Below, one piece after another: positions 24,912-32,974 of a DNA stretch of 64,000 nucleotides. The stretch comes from Gordonia jacobaea (GTDB lineage: Bacteria; Actinomycetota; Actinomycetes; Mycobacteriales; Mycobacteriaceae). The position numbers and the translations under genes are program-made. Under the pieces are notes generated by a model. It searched no databases. It had not been told where the DNA came from and saw nothing but the letters and a program-made list of their open reading frames with translations. Position 1 is the stretch's first letter, and each line of letters opens with the position of its first letter. The stretch spans positions 372,001 through 436,000 of the forward strand of contig NZ_LDTZ01000014.1 in the NCBI RefSeq assembly GCF_001186365.1, written 5' to 3'.

Positions 24912-26204
24912 GTGCCCCGCCTGCTCGCCGATACGACGCCTCTGCGCAATATCTACTTTCGGCGTCTCTGGGTGGCGAACATCGTCACCGTCATCGGTGC
25001 TCAACTGACGATCGTCGCGGTACCGGCCCAGATCTACACCATCACAGGCAGTTCCGCGTATGTGGGACTCACCGGACTCTTCGGTTTGGTGCCGCTCGTC
25101 ATCTTCGGTCTGTGGGGCGGGGCGCTCGCAGACGTGCTGGATCGTCGAATCTTGTTGATCTGCACCACGATCGGGCTGATCGCGTGCAGTGCGGCATTCT
25201 GGGCACAGTCGGCGTTCGGTGTCGGAAATGTCTGGATTATCCTGTCGCTGTTCGCAATTCAGCAGGCATTCTTCGCGGTCAACCAGCCGACGCGTACGGC
25301 GGTGCTGCCGAGGCTGCTTCCCGACGAGGAGCTCCCTGCTGCGCTGTCATTGAATATGACGGTCATGCAGGCCGGCGCGATAGCGGGTCCGCTCGTCGGT
25401 GGTGCGTTGATCCCGATACTTGGGTATCCGCTCCTCTATCTCCTCGACACCATCTTCCTCGTACCGACGCTCGCGGCGGTCGTGATGTTGCCCGCGCTCC
25501 GACCGCTCAGTGGCGACGCGCCCAAGGTTCCCGGGCTGCGCTCGGTCATCGACGGTCTGCGCTATCTCGGGGCGCACAAGATCCTGATGGTGTCGTTCGT
25601 GGTCGACCTCATTGCCATGATCTTCGGCATGCCGCGGGCGCTGTTTCCGCAGATGGCCCACGAGAACTTCGGTGGGCCGATCGACGGCGGCTGGGCGTTC
25701 GCGCTGTTGTTCGCATCAATCCCTGCCGGTGCCGTGATCGGCGGTGTCTTCTCCGGATGGGTGAGTCGCGTTCAACGGCAGGGCCTGGCTGTCATTGTGT
25801 GCGTCATCATTTGGGGCGTCGCGATCGCCGGTGCGGGTATCGCGGTGGGATTTGCACATGGTCGCGCGATGCCGTGGCTCCCGGTTGCCCTGGTGCTGCT
25901 GATGATCGGTGGTGCCGCCGACATGGCGTCGGCGGCATTCCGTCAGTCGATCCTGTTGGCCGCGGCCAACGACGACGTGCGCGGTCGACTGCAAGGCGTG
26001 TTCATCGTCGTCGTCGCCGGTGGTCCGCGAATCGCCGACGTCGTACATGGCGCGGTCGCGGTGTCGATCGGCGTCGCACTCACCACGACCGGTGGTGGTG
26101 TGCTCGTCGTGATCGGCACAGTCCTTGCCGCGCTTGTGGTTCCGGCATTCGTGCGATACCGCATCGGGCGCACCATCACCGAGCGGGCCGAAGGCCAGGG
26201 GTGA
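24912..26204 (+). CDS. MFS transporter (EntS/MFS_3-like)
   Basis: A 430-residue major facilitator with about 12 membrane helices. The start reads LRNIYFRRLWVANIVTVIGAQL, then the cytoplasmic A-motif-like loop GGALADVLDRRILL between helices 2 and 3, QQAFFAVNQPTRTAVLPRLLP, and MASAAFRQSILLAAANDDVRGRLQG. These phrases are typical of the EntS/MFS_3 exporter branch, which includes siderophore and drug exporters. GTG 24912 is chosen from position and the leaderless -10. The 2OG oxygenase gene follows 55 bp downstream. Substrate unknown; no siderophore genes are present. Confidence 0.87.
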   Translation: MPRLLADTTPLRNIYFRRLWVANIVTVIGAQLTIVAVPAQIYTITGSSAYVGLTGLFGLVPLVIFGLWGGALADVLDRRILLICTTIGLIACSAAFWAQSAFGVGNVWIILSLFAIQQAFFAVNQPTRTAVLPRLLPDEELPAALSLNMTVMQAGAIAGPLVGGALIPILGYPLLYLLDTIFLVPTLAAVVMLPALRPLSGDAPKVPGLRSVIDGLRYLGAHKILMVSFVVDLIAMIFGMPRALFPQMAHENFGGPIDGGWAFALLFASIPAGAVIGGVFSGWVSRVQRQGLAVIVCVIIWGVAIAGAGIAVGFAHGRAMPWLPVALVLLMIGGAADMASAAFRQSILLAAANDDVRGRLQGVFIVVVAGGPRIADVVHGAVAVSIGVALTTTGGGVLVVIGTVLAALVVPAFVRYRIGRTITERAEGQG

Positions 26205-26259
26205 GCGTCGAGATCGCCGACGATGCCCTGACCAGCGGACCAGAGATTTCGATGCCAAG

Positions 26260-27345
26260 ATGGAGCGCATGACTGTCACCGTCGGGGAATCGCGCAGCGG
26301 CTTTCGTGTCCCGCTCATCGACATCACGCCGTATATCGCGGGCGGCAGCGCCGCCGACAAGGCTGTCGTCGCCGCGCAGATCGACGACGCCGCCAGTTCG
26401 GTGGGCTTCATGCAGATTGTGGGGCACGAGATTCCATCGGCCGTGATCGACGAGTTCACCGCGGTGCTCGACGATTTCTTCGCACTACCCCTCGACCAGA
26501 AGAAGGCGTATCGCACCCCGCCGGAGATCAATCGTGGGTACGCGCCGCCGAAGTCCGAATCACTCTCGTTGTCGCTCGGCGTCGAATCAGCGAATCGCAT
26601 GAACGACTTCTTCGAGGCGTACAACGTCGGCGTCGAAGCCAAGGAGTACCCTGATCTCGAGCTCCCAGACGACCAGTACGCCGACAACACCTGGCCGCAG
26701 GTCGACCACTTCGAGGCCGCGGTGTCGACGTACTTTGCCGAGGCTCGACGGGTCGCGCACACCCTGACCAAGATCTTCGCCGACGCACTCGACCTCCCGT
26801 CCGACTTCTTCGACGGCTACACCGATCACTCCCTCGACGTGCTGCGCATGAACAACTACGCGCTGCCGCCCGGCGAGGTGGAGCTCGACGGCGAGCTGAC
26901 GGGCATGGGGGAGCACACCGACTACGGCATCGTCACCGTGCTCTGGGCCGACCAGGTGCGCGGTCTGCAGGTCCTCGACGGCAACGGTCAGTGGCACGAC
27001 GTCGCTCCCGAAGACGGGGCATTACTGATCAACCTCGGTGATCTGATGGCCCGCTGGACCAATGAGCGATGGATGTCGACGTTGCATCGGGTCAAGCCGC
27101 CGATCGTCGACGGGAGTATTGAACGCCGACGCTCCGCCGCCTACTTTCACGACGGCAACATCGACGCGACGATCTCCACGCTTCCGTCGTGCGTCGGCGC
27201 CGGAAGCCGGTACTCGCCGATCACGGTGGGCGAGCACATCGGCGCAAAACTCGCCGGATCACGTGCGGGACAGGCAAATCCGTACGCCAAACGTGAAGCT
27301 GCCCGAGTCCAGCGCGCCATGCAGCGGGGACTCGGGCAGCAGTAG
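26260..27345 (+). CDS. 2-oxoglutarate/Fe(II)-dependent dioxygenase (isopenicillin N synthase family)
   Basis: A 361-residue protein with both IPNS-family domains: the N-terminal DIOX_N part (VPLIDITPYIAGGSAADKA, VGFMQIVGHEIP, FFALPLDQKKAY) and the jelly-roll oxygenase core with the iron ligands HxD in MGEHTDYGIVTVLWAD and the distal His in STLHRVKPP, then the 2-oxoglutarate RxS signature ERRRSAAYFHDG. Two tandem starts are possible, ATG 26260 and ATG 26269; the latter has GGAG very close. Likely hydroxylates or oxidises a small molecule. Substrate unknown. It follows the MFS gene and may share its transcript. Confidence 0.88.
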   Translation: MERMTVTVGESRSGFRVPLIDITPYIAGGSAADKAVVAAQIDDAASSVGFMQIVGHEIPSAVIDEFTAVLDDFFALPLDQKKAYRTPPEINRGYAPPKSESLSLSLGVESANRMNDFFEAYNVGVEAKEYPDLELPDDQYADNTWPQVDHFEAAVSTYFAEARRVAHTLTKIFADALDLPSDFFDGYTDHSLDVLRMNNYALPPGEVELDGELTGMGEHTDYGIVTVLWADQVRGLQVLDGNGQWHDVAPEDGALLINLGDLMARWTNERWMSTLHRVKPPIVDGSIERRRSAAYFHDGNIDATISTLPSCVGAGSRYSPITVGEHIGAKLAGSRAGQANPYAKREAARVQRAMQRGLGQQ

Positions 27346-27393
27346 ATCGCTCACGGCCGGTGTCCGGTGGTCAAGGGGCCGCGGTCGGACTCG

Positions 27394-27912
27394 TCAGGGA
27401 ACGATCACCCAGCCGCCGAACCCGTAGCCCTGAAGAACTCGTACCGGAGTGTTGAGTGCGTACGCACCGATCATCACCTGGACGGCGCCCGAGCCCGTAC
27501 GCAGTTCGAGCGACTGGGTCTCGCCTGGTTTGCGCCCGAACGTAGCGCGCAAAAACTTCTCCTGCGGAATCAATGAAGCACCGTTGCTGAGCATGATGAG
27601 CGAGCTGCACCGCGGATTCCGTGCCCACCCGGCACCGTTGCCGGTGAAGCCGAACGAGGTCAGTGTCGCCTTGAGCACGCCGCGCTTGGGAGAGGTCAAC
27701 GTGACATGGACAGAGCCACGACAGTAGTCATGGTCGCCGAAGAAGCCGAAGTTGTCGCCGGTGCTTGTGTAGTGGGGCAACGGTCGGGGCGCCGGCGCCG
27801 CATCCGCGCCACCTCCGCCGATTCCGATGCCCAGAGCTGCCGACGCTGCGACAGCGACCCCGGCGGCGAGCCGACGACTCTTACTGCGGAACTTTGACCC
27901 GAAAACGGGCAT
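27394..27912 (-). CDS. Small secreted protein of unknown function
   Basis: A 172-residue exported protein. The signal peptide starts MPVFGSKFRSKSRRL and has an Ala-rich core ending GGADAAPAP. The mature part is about 130 residues with two Cys (HDYCRGSVHV and RNPRCSSLIM) likely joined by a disulfide, and beta-rich segments (VHVTLTSPKRGVLKATLTS, LRTGSGAVQVMIGAYAL), ending GYGFGGWVIVP. I know similar short enoyl-less secreted proteins in Gordonia and Rhodococcus but no function. ATG 27912 gives the complete signal peptide; longer upstream frames are not credible. It is divergent from adhP. Confidence 0.75.
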   Translation of the reverse strand: MPVFGSKFRSKSRRLAAGVAVAASAALGIGIGGGGADAAPAPRPLPHYTSTGDNFGFFGDHDYCRGSVHVTLTSPKRGVLKATLTSFGFTGNGAGWARNPRCSSLIMLSNGASLIPQEKFLRATFGRKPGETQSLELRTGSGAVQVMIGAYALNTPVRVLQGYGFGGWVIVP

Positions 27913-28227
27913 GTACGCACCTGATCCTTGGGTTTGGGCGTCGTGGACGCAACGGTGATCGTTCATTTGCGCAAACAAATTAGCACGACGTTCCGTGGCT
28001 TGGGTCACAGGTTTCGAGGGCGGCAGAACTGTAACGAACCGCGCGGCGTCGAGCGCATCGCTGATATAACGGCAGTGAGGGCACGTGTGTCGGGGAGGGT
28101 CGGTGGAACGTCGCCGGAGCCGAGGAACCTGGGCGTCATGCGGAACCTTTGGGGCGGAAAAGGACGATACGGCAGATGCCACCGCGTCCGAACGTCGAGA
28201 CGTGCAAAGACCGTGCAGGAGAGCACA
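27913..28227. promoter_or_regulatory. Intergenic region between secreted-protein gene and adhP
   Basis: A 315-bp divergent promoter region. On the minus strand TGCTAATTT (27985-27977) is an extended -10 that would give a leader of about 58 nt for the secreted protein. On the plus strand GCAGGAGAG precedes the adhP ATG; I cannot name its promoter with confidence. No convincing small gene or palindrome was seen. Confidence 0.5.
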
Positions 28228-29289
28228 ATGACCACATCCTCGCAAACCCCTTCGACGATGCGCGCAGCCGTCGTCCATGACTTCACCAAGCCCCTGACAG
28301 TCGATTCGATCGACGTTCCGGCCCCCACTGGAAACGAAGCGCTGGTGCGCGTCGACTACACCGGCGTCTGCCACACCGATCTCCATGCGGCACATGGTGA
28401 TTGGCCCGTCAAGCCAGAGCCGCCCTTCGTGCCGGGCCATGAGGGAGTCGGGACCGTCGTTGCGGTGGGCGACGACGTCACCCGTATCAAGGTGGGCGAC
28501 GTCGTCGGAAATGCGTGGCTGTGGAGTGCTTGCGGCGAATGTGAATGGTGCGAAACCGGTTGGGAGACACTGTGTCCCAACCAGAAGAACGGTGGGTACT
28601 CGGTCGACGGTTCGTTCGGCCGCTACATGCTCGTCGACTCACGCTACTGTCCCATCATTCCGTCAGGTGCCGATCTCGCCGCCGTCGGCCCGATCCTGTG
28701 CGCGGGCGTCACCGTCTACAAGGGTCTGAAGTGCACCGACACCAAACCCGGTGAGTGGGTGCTGATTTCCGGTATCGGCGGACTCGGGCACATCGCGGTG
28801 CAGTATGCGATCGCGATGGGTCGTCGGGTGGCGGCGTTCGATGTTGACGACGAGAAGCTCGAACTCGCCCGCCATCACGGCGCCGAGATCACGGTCAATG
28901 CCGCGACGTCCGCCGACCCGGGCGCCGAACTGCAGGAAGCCACGGGTGGTGGCGTTCACGGCGCACTCGTCACCGCGGTCAACAAGCACGCGTTTCCACA
29001 GGCGATCAGCGCGCTGCGTCGCGGTGGGACCGTCGTCCTGGTCGGTCTTCCGCCCGATCAGTTCCCGCTCGACATCTTCAGCACGGTGCTGCTCGGGTTG
29101 ACTGTGCGCGGCTCGATCGTCGGAACCCGCAAGGACATGAGCGAGGCTCTCGATTTCTACGCGCGGGGCAAGATCACGCCCACCTACTCGGTACGCAGCC
29201 TGACCGATATCAACGCAGTGTTCGACGAGATGGAGCACGGCAAGATCGAAGGCCGCGTCGTGATGGATATGGCCAAGGACGCCGGCTGA
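28228..29289 (+). CDS. adhP: Zinc-dependent alcohol dehydrogenase, AdhP type
   Basis: A 353-residue zinc alcohol dehydrogenase with all marks of the AdhP (propanol-preferring) class: catalytic zinc ligands in GVCHTDLHAAHGDW and PGHEGVG, the four structural zinc Cys in ACGECEWCETGWETLC, the Rossmann motif GIGGLGHIAVQYA, and VGTRKDMSEALDF near the end. It interconverts primary alcohols and aldehydes with NAD. ATG 28228 follows GGAGAG; about 100 upstream in-frame codons have no coding character. Stands alone between the secreted-protein gene and the repeat island, with a hairpin 32 bp past its stop (29321-29343). Confidence 0.93.
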   Translation: MTTSSQTPSTMRAAVVHDFTKPLTVDSIDVPAPTGNEALVRVDYTGVCHTDLHAAHGDWPVKPEPPFVPGHEGVGTVVAVGDDVTRIKVGDVVGNAWLWSACGECEWCETGWETLCPNQKNGGYSVDGSFGRYMLVDSRYCPIIPSGADLAAVGPILCAGVTVYKGLKCTDTKPGEWVLISGIGGLGHIAVQYAIAMGRRVAAFDVDDEKLELARHHGAEITVNAATSADPGAELQEATGGGVHGALVTAVNKHAFPQAISALRRGGTVVLVGLPPDQFPLDIFSTVLLGLTVRGSIVGTRKDMSEALDFYARGKITPTYSVRSLTDINAVFDEMEHGKIEGRVVMDMAKDAG

Positions 29290-29320
29290 GCGGCGTTGCT
29301 TGGAACGGCTCCGGCCACCG

Positions 29321-29343
29321 CGCAACGTGTTCGACGCGTTGCG
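29321..29343 (+). terminator. Hairpin after adhP
   Basis: CGCAACG (29321-29327) pairs with CGTTGCG (29337-29343) around a 9-nt loop. No T-run follows, so termination strength is uncertain. Confidence 0.4.
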
Positions 29344-29362
29344 GGCGCACCCGTATCGAGAG

Positions 29363-29568
29363 TGTGTGTCGTATCGGAAGATGTGGGTGCTGCAGCACAC
29401 AGATCCTTCGATTCGACACACATCTAGCCCGGCCGGGATGCTGGGCGATGTATACGGGTGGCAGGGTCTGGCTCGAGCCGGGGTGCGTACACAATCGTGA
29501 CGTGAGCGGGGCGCCGAGGAGATTATTGTCTTGGCGTCGCGCTGACGACCGAGTTGTGTACGCGCGCT
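29363..29568. repeat. Double-palindrome module, copy A
   Basis: Contains the 60-bp palindrome (29363-29422; arms TGTGTGTCG / CGACACACA, centre GTGCTGCAGCAC) and, 62 bp on, a 79-bp imperfect palindrome (29485-29563; ends GCGTACACAA / TTGTGTACGC). The 206-bp module is directly repeated at 29829-30032 with few differences. No coding capacity is credible. Confidence 0.9.
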
Positions 29569-29800
29569 AGGGGTGTGGCGACTCAGTGGGCGTCGGGCAA
29601 GGTGCCGCACGGGCCCGACGAGCGGTCCCGGGTACGACAGCGAAACCGCGGCCCCGCTGGTCGAGCGGGCGCGAGCGCAGCGAGCACCCGAGTCGAGACC
29701 ACTGCGCCCGGGGAGTGATCTCGACAGGCTCGATCAGCGGGACGGGGCTCGATCAGCGGGACGGGGCTCGATTTGCGGGACGGGGCGCGATCAGCGGGAC
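29569..29800. repeat. Spacer plus long and short REP-like units
   Basis: After about 87 bp of unremarkable sequence, a 52-bp unit (29656-29707, starting GCTGGTCGAGCGGGCGCGAG and ending GAGACCACTGCGC) is identical to 30128-30179. It is followed by TGATCTCGACAGGCTCGATC and three further CGATCAGCGGGAC-type units up to 29800, which are inverted relatives of the units at 13305-13440. Confidence 0.85.
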
Positions 29801-29828
29801 AGCGCGGCCCCGAGGGCGTATCGCCAAA

Positions 29829-30032
29829 TGTGTGCCGTATTGAAAGATGTGGGTGCTGCAGCACACAGATCCTTCGATTCGACACACATCTAGCCCGGCC
29901 GGGATGCTGCCGTGCATACGGGTCGCAAGGTCTGGCTCGAGCCGGGGTGCGTACACAATCGTGACGTCAGCGGGGCGCCGAGGAGATTATTGTCTTGGCG
30001 TCGCGCTGACGACCGAGTTGTGTACGCGCGCT
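29829..30032. repeat. Double-palindrome module, copy B
   Basis: Second copy of the module: 60-bp palindrome at 29829-29888 and 79-bp palindrome at 29949-30027, 466 bp downstream of copy A in the same orientation. Confidence 0.9.
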
Positions 30033-30037
30033 GCGGG

Positions 30038-30179
30038 TGATCTCGACAGGCTCGATCAGCGGGACGGGGCTCGATCAGCGGGATGAGGCTCGATCAGCGG
30101 GATGGGGCTCGATCAGCGGGGCGCCCCGCTGGTCGAGCGGGCGCGAGCGCAGCGAGCACCCGAGTCGAGACCACTGCGC
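30038..30179. repeat. REP-like array and second 52-bp unit
   Basis: GTGATCTCGACAGGCTCGAT opens a run of CGATCAGCGGGA units at 18-20 bp spacing (30038-30120), then the exact second copy of the 52-bp unit (30128-30179), ending 11 bp before the stop of the convergent oxygenase gene. Together 29290-30189 is a gene-free island of 900 bp. Confidence 0.85.
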
Positions 30180-30189
30180 GTCGCAACGG

Positions 30190-31266
30190 TTAGTCGGCGG
30201 GGGTGACCCTGCCCGGATAGGTTGAGGTGCGCGCCGCGTGGACGGGGCAGTAGTGCATCGACTTGCCGCGTTCGGATTCTGGCGGCAGGTTGCGCGACGG
30301 CGTCTCGACGAGCGGTGCGTCGGCGGGAACCCGCCCGTTCACGCGGTCCCACGCATCGCGTGCACGGGGATGCCGCCACGGTCGCCGGGGCAGCAACCGA
30401 TGGAACACGAGGTTGTAGGTCTTGCCGAGGAGACGGAACAGCTTCTCGTCCCGGTCGGTCCAGGGCAGTGCCATCATTTCGCGGATCGGTTCGTCGTAGA
30501 ACCCCGTGGTGAGCCAGATGAAGTTGCGGGCGACCACCGGAGCGATGACGCGACGCCAGAGCGCGGTCGGGATGAACGAGAGATAGGGAGGCGGGGGAAG
30601 CGTCGAGATGTCGAGAACTGTGCGCACCGACTCGTGGTCGCGAAGTACATTGCGGCACATGTGGTCCCAGTATTCGAGGAAGTCCTCGTAGGTCTCGGGT
30701 ACCGGCCGCATACTCACGCCGTACATGGCGTACCAGTTCTTCGATTCTTCGAAGAGCTGTCGCTTCTGGTCTTCGGTCAACCACGGGCCGAACCTCTCGC
30801 AGAGGCGCACGTTGCCGTACCAAAACGTGGCGTGCGCCCAGTAGAAGACGTCGGGGTCGAGGGCGTGGTACCGCGAACCGTCGGGCATGGTGCCCTTGAT
30901 CTCGCGGTGGTAATCGCGCACTTCTTTGCCGGTCTCGAAGCCCCAGTACTCGTCGAAGACGACTCCGCCGATCGGATACAGCGACCGCATGAGGCGTTGC
31001 CAGCGTTCGCCGAAGAAGTCGGAGTGATCCCAGACGGCCTGCCCGAGCTTGGGGTGCATGTTCTGAATCGACCCGGCCCAGAGGCTCTGGATCATTCCGG
31101 TCCAGGTTCCCCACACCTGCCACGTCAGGGAGTCGGGGCCAAGCGGCGGGTACTCGACATGCGGGTACTCGGCACGACGCGGGGTGTCGGTCGTCGCAGC
31201 CTCACGTTCGACGGCGTCGGGTGTTTCGGGTGACGAGCTCGACGAGTTGACTGTGACTTGCGTCAT
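30190..31266 (-). CDS. MpaB/latex-clearing-protein-like oxygenase (DUF2236)
   Basis: A 358-residue protein of the ER-bound oxygenase MpaB/MpaB'/Rubber-oxygenase (DUF2236) family, heme-binding enzymes whose known members cleave isoprenoid chains. Seen: SIQNMHPKLGQAVWDHSDFF, RSLYPIGGVVFDE, the family core TMPDGSRYHALDPDVFYWAHATFW with the conserved His residues, and WDHMCRNVLRDHESVRTVLD. No signal peptide is seen, unlike secreted Lcp. ATG 31266 is used. It faces the repeat island with its 3' end. Substrate is unknown. Confidence 0.85.
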   Translation of the reverse strand: MTQVTVNSSSSSPETPDAVEREAATTDTPRRAEYPHVEYPPLGPDSLTWQVWGTWTGMIQSLWAGSIQNMHPKLGQAVWDHSDFFGERWQRLMRSLYPIGGVVFDEYWGFETGKEVRDYHREIKGTMPDGSRYHALDPDVFYWAHATFWYGNVRLCERFGPWLTEDQKRQLFEESKNWYAMYGVSMRPVPETYEDFLEYWDHMCRNVLRDHESVRTVLDISTLPPPPYLSFIPTALWRRVIAPVVARNFIWLTTGFYDEPIREMMALPWTDRDEKLFRLLGKTYNLVFHRLLPRRPWRHPRARDAWDRVNGRVPADAPLVETPSRNLPPESERGKSMHYCPVHAARTSTYPGRVTPAD

Positions 31267-31318
31267 GAGACGAAACCCTAGGTGCGTCTCACGGTGCTGT
31301 CAACGCTGCCCGACCTGA

Positions 31319-32191
31319 TCAGCCGGGCTGAAAGCGGACGAGCGTGCCGGCGACGAGTTGCGCCGCGGCCGAGACCGACGTCGCCGACAGGACACCCACG
31401 ACCGGGTATCCGCCGGTCACGGGGTGATCGGCGAGGAAGATGACGGGCTCGCCGGCAGGCGGAACCTGAACCGCTCCGTGGGCAACGCCCTCGGAGGGCA
31501 TCTCGGGAAGGTCGGTGCGGTGTGTCAGGGTCGGCGCGGTGTCGCCATCGCGACGTCGTAGGCGTACCCCGACCCGATTACTCGCGGTCGTGACCTCCCA
31601 CGTGCCTGCGAAGAGGTCGCCCGGCTCGGAGAGGCGATTCGCGCGTGGGCCGGGAAAAGCGGTGAGTTCGACGACGCCGACCCGCCGGGTGTCTGCCGGG
31701 GCATGCAGAGTTGCCGGCCACGTCTCGTCTGCATCCCCGACCCTCAGTTCGTCGCCCTGCGCCAGGGGAGGGGGTCCGGTTCCGGAGAGAGTGTCGGTCG
31801 ACCGCGATCCGAGTGACGGCTCGACGTCGAATCCACCTCGTGCGGCAACGTAGTTGCGGCAACCCCAGTGCGGCGTGCCGACCTCGACATTCGTCCCGGC
31901 GCGGGCAACGACAGCCGAATTGACCCCGACGGCAACACCGTTGACCGAGACCGAAGCGTCGGCGCCCGTCACGGCCACGAGTGTGTCCGTGTCGCAACGG
32001 AGCACGAGGCCACCGAGTGTGGTTTCGATCGTCGCGGCGTCCTCGGAGTTGCCGACGAGGCGATTGGCAAGGGTCATGGCGACTCGATCCGCGGCACCCG
32101 ACCTCGGCACGCCGAGGTGTTGATAGCCGGGACGTCCGAGATCCTGGATCGTCGCCAACGGCCCGGTGGCGATCACCGTTGCGCGAGTCAC
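31319..32191 (-). CDS. pxpC: 5-oxoprolinase subunit C (biotin-dependent carboxyltransferase-like)
   Basis: A 290-residue PxpC/KipA-type subunit of the ATP-dependent 5-oxoprolinase PxpABC, which opens 5-oxoproline to glutamate. Typical start TRATVIATGPLATIQDLGRPGYQHLGVPRSGAAD, later ETTLGGLVLRC, RSTDTLSGTGPPPLAQGDEL and LADHPVTGGYPVVGVL. GTG 32191 overlaps the stop of the pxpB gene by 4 bp (GTGA), so the two are coupled, as is usual. The PxpA (LamB/YcsF) subunit is not in this window. Confidence 0.9.
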   Translation of the reverse strand: MTRATVIATGPLATIQDLGRPGYQHLGVPRSGAADRVAMTLANRLVGNSEDAATIETTLGGLVLRCDTDTLVAVTGADASVSVNGVAVGVNSAVVARAGTNVEVGTPHWGCRNYVAARGGFDVEPSLGSRSTDTLSGTGPPPLAQGDELRVGDADETWPATLHAPADTRRVGVVELTAFPGPRANRLSEPGDLFAGTWEVTTASNRVGVRLRRRDGDTAPTLTHRTDLPEMPSEGVAHGAVQVPPAGEPVIFLADHPVTGGYPVVGVLSATSVSAAAQLVAGTLVRFQPG

Positions 32192-32901
32192 CGGTTCTCC
32201 GTGTCGTCGTCGGGTCGAGCGGCAGAGTCTTCGGGGGCGCTGGCGTCGACGAATCGGACACGGGTGCCGGGTGTGAGGAAGGCCGGCGGGTCGTCGTGTT
32301 CGCTCCAGAGGCTGATTCTGGTGCGTCCCAGCAGGTTCCATCCTCCGGGGCTGTCGCGTGGATACACCGCGCTGTATCCGGCGGCGATCGCCACCGACCC
32401 GGCCGGCACGCGAGTACGGGCGTGTGGCCGTCGGGGGAGGTTCAGCAGTCCGGTGAGAGCGGCATCGGCGGCGTCAGAAGCGGGCACCAGATAGCCGAAA
32501 CCCGGTGCGAAACCCATGAACTGGACGACCCATTCAGTACCCCGATGCGCCGTGATCACCGCGTCGACACTCATGTCGAGTGCACCGGCGACGTCGTCGA
32601 GGTCGTCGCCGTCGTAGTGCACCGGTATCTCGACGGGTGAGGGCGTCGAATCCGCAACGTCGGCGCCTGCGATCCCGAGCCGCAGTGCGCGATGAATGCC
32701 GAGGACATCCACACCGCCACCTGTCTTGCCCTGCACCAGAATTGACGACGCACTCGGCACAAGGTCCTCGGTGGCCACGAGGCGACCGTCGGCTATCGCG
32801 GCCCGCAACGCGGTCGCCGACTCGAGTACCGCATATGCCGGGTCGTCGGCATCGGCGAAGTCGAGAAGCACCGCATCGGGGCCGGCGGGTAACTCCTGCA
32901 T
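32188..32901 (-). CDS. pxpB: 5-oxoprolinase subunit B
   Basis: A 237-residue PxpB/KipI-type (allophanate hydrolase subunit 1 family) protein. Core motifs: IPVHYDGDDLDDVAGAL, HRGTEWVVQFMGFAPGFGYL, RRPHARTRVPAGSVAIAAG and YPRDSPGGWNLLGRT. ATG 32901 follows TAGATT by eight bases (leaderless style); longer upstream frames overlap the divergent kinase gene. It works with PxpC (overlapping gene) and needs PxpA, which must be encoded elsewhere. The C-terminus carries an acidic tail (DDDTENR). Confidence 0.9.
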   Translation of the reverse strand: MQELPAGPDAVLLDFADADDPAYAVLESATALRAAIADGRLVATEDLVPSASSILVQGKTGGGVDVLGIHRALRLGIAGADVADSTPSPVEIPVHYDGDDLDDVAGALDMSVDAVITAHRGTEWVVQFMGFAPGFGYLVPASDAADAALTGLLNLPRRPHARTRVPAGSVAIAAGYSAVYPRDSPGGWNLLGRTRISLWSEHDDPPAFLTPGTRVRFVDASAPEDSAARPDDDTENR

Positions 32902-32974
32902 ACCGATCGAATCTACCGTCGACGGCCACGTCCGGATGGCACACTGGGCGCGTGACACGCATGGGAGCAGATCG

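Noticed and set aside
29300..29964. Short frames giving similar peptides in the two palindrome modules
   Set aside because: Similarity follows from the DNA duplication; no ribosome sites, and the frames read through hairpin arms on both strands alike.
29290..30189. CRISPR array or prophage remnant in the repeat island
   Set aside because: Repeats are palindromic modules at irregular spacing with no equal-length unique spacers, and no cas, integrase or phage genes are near.
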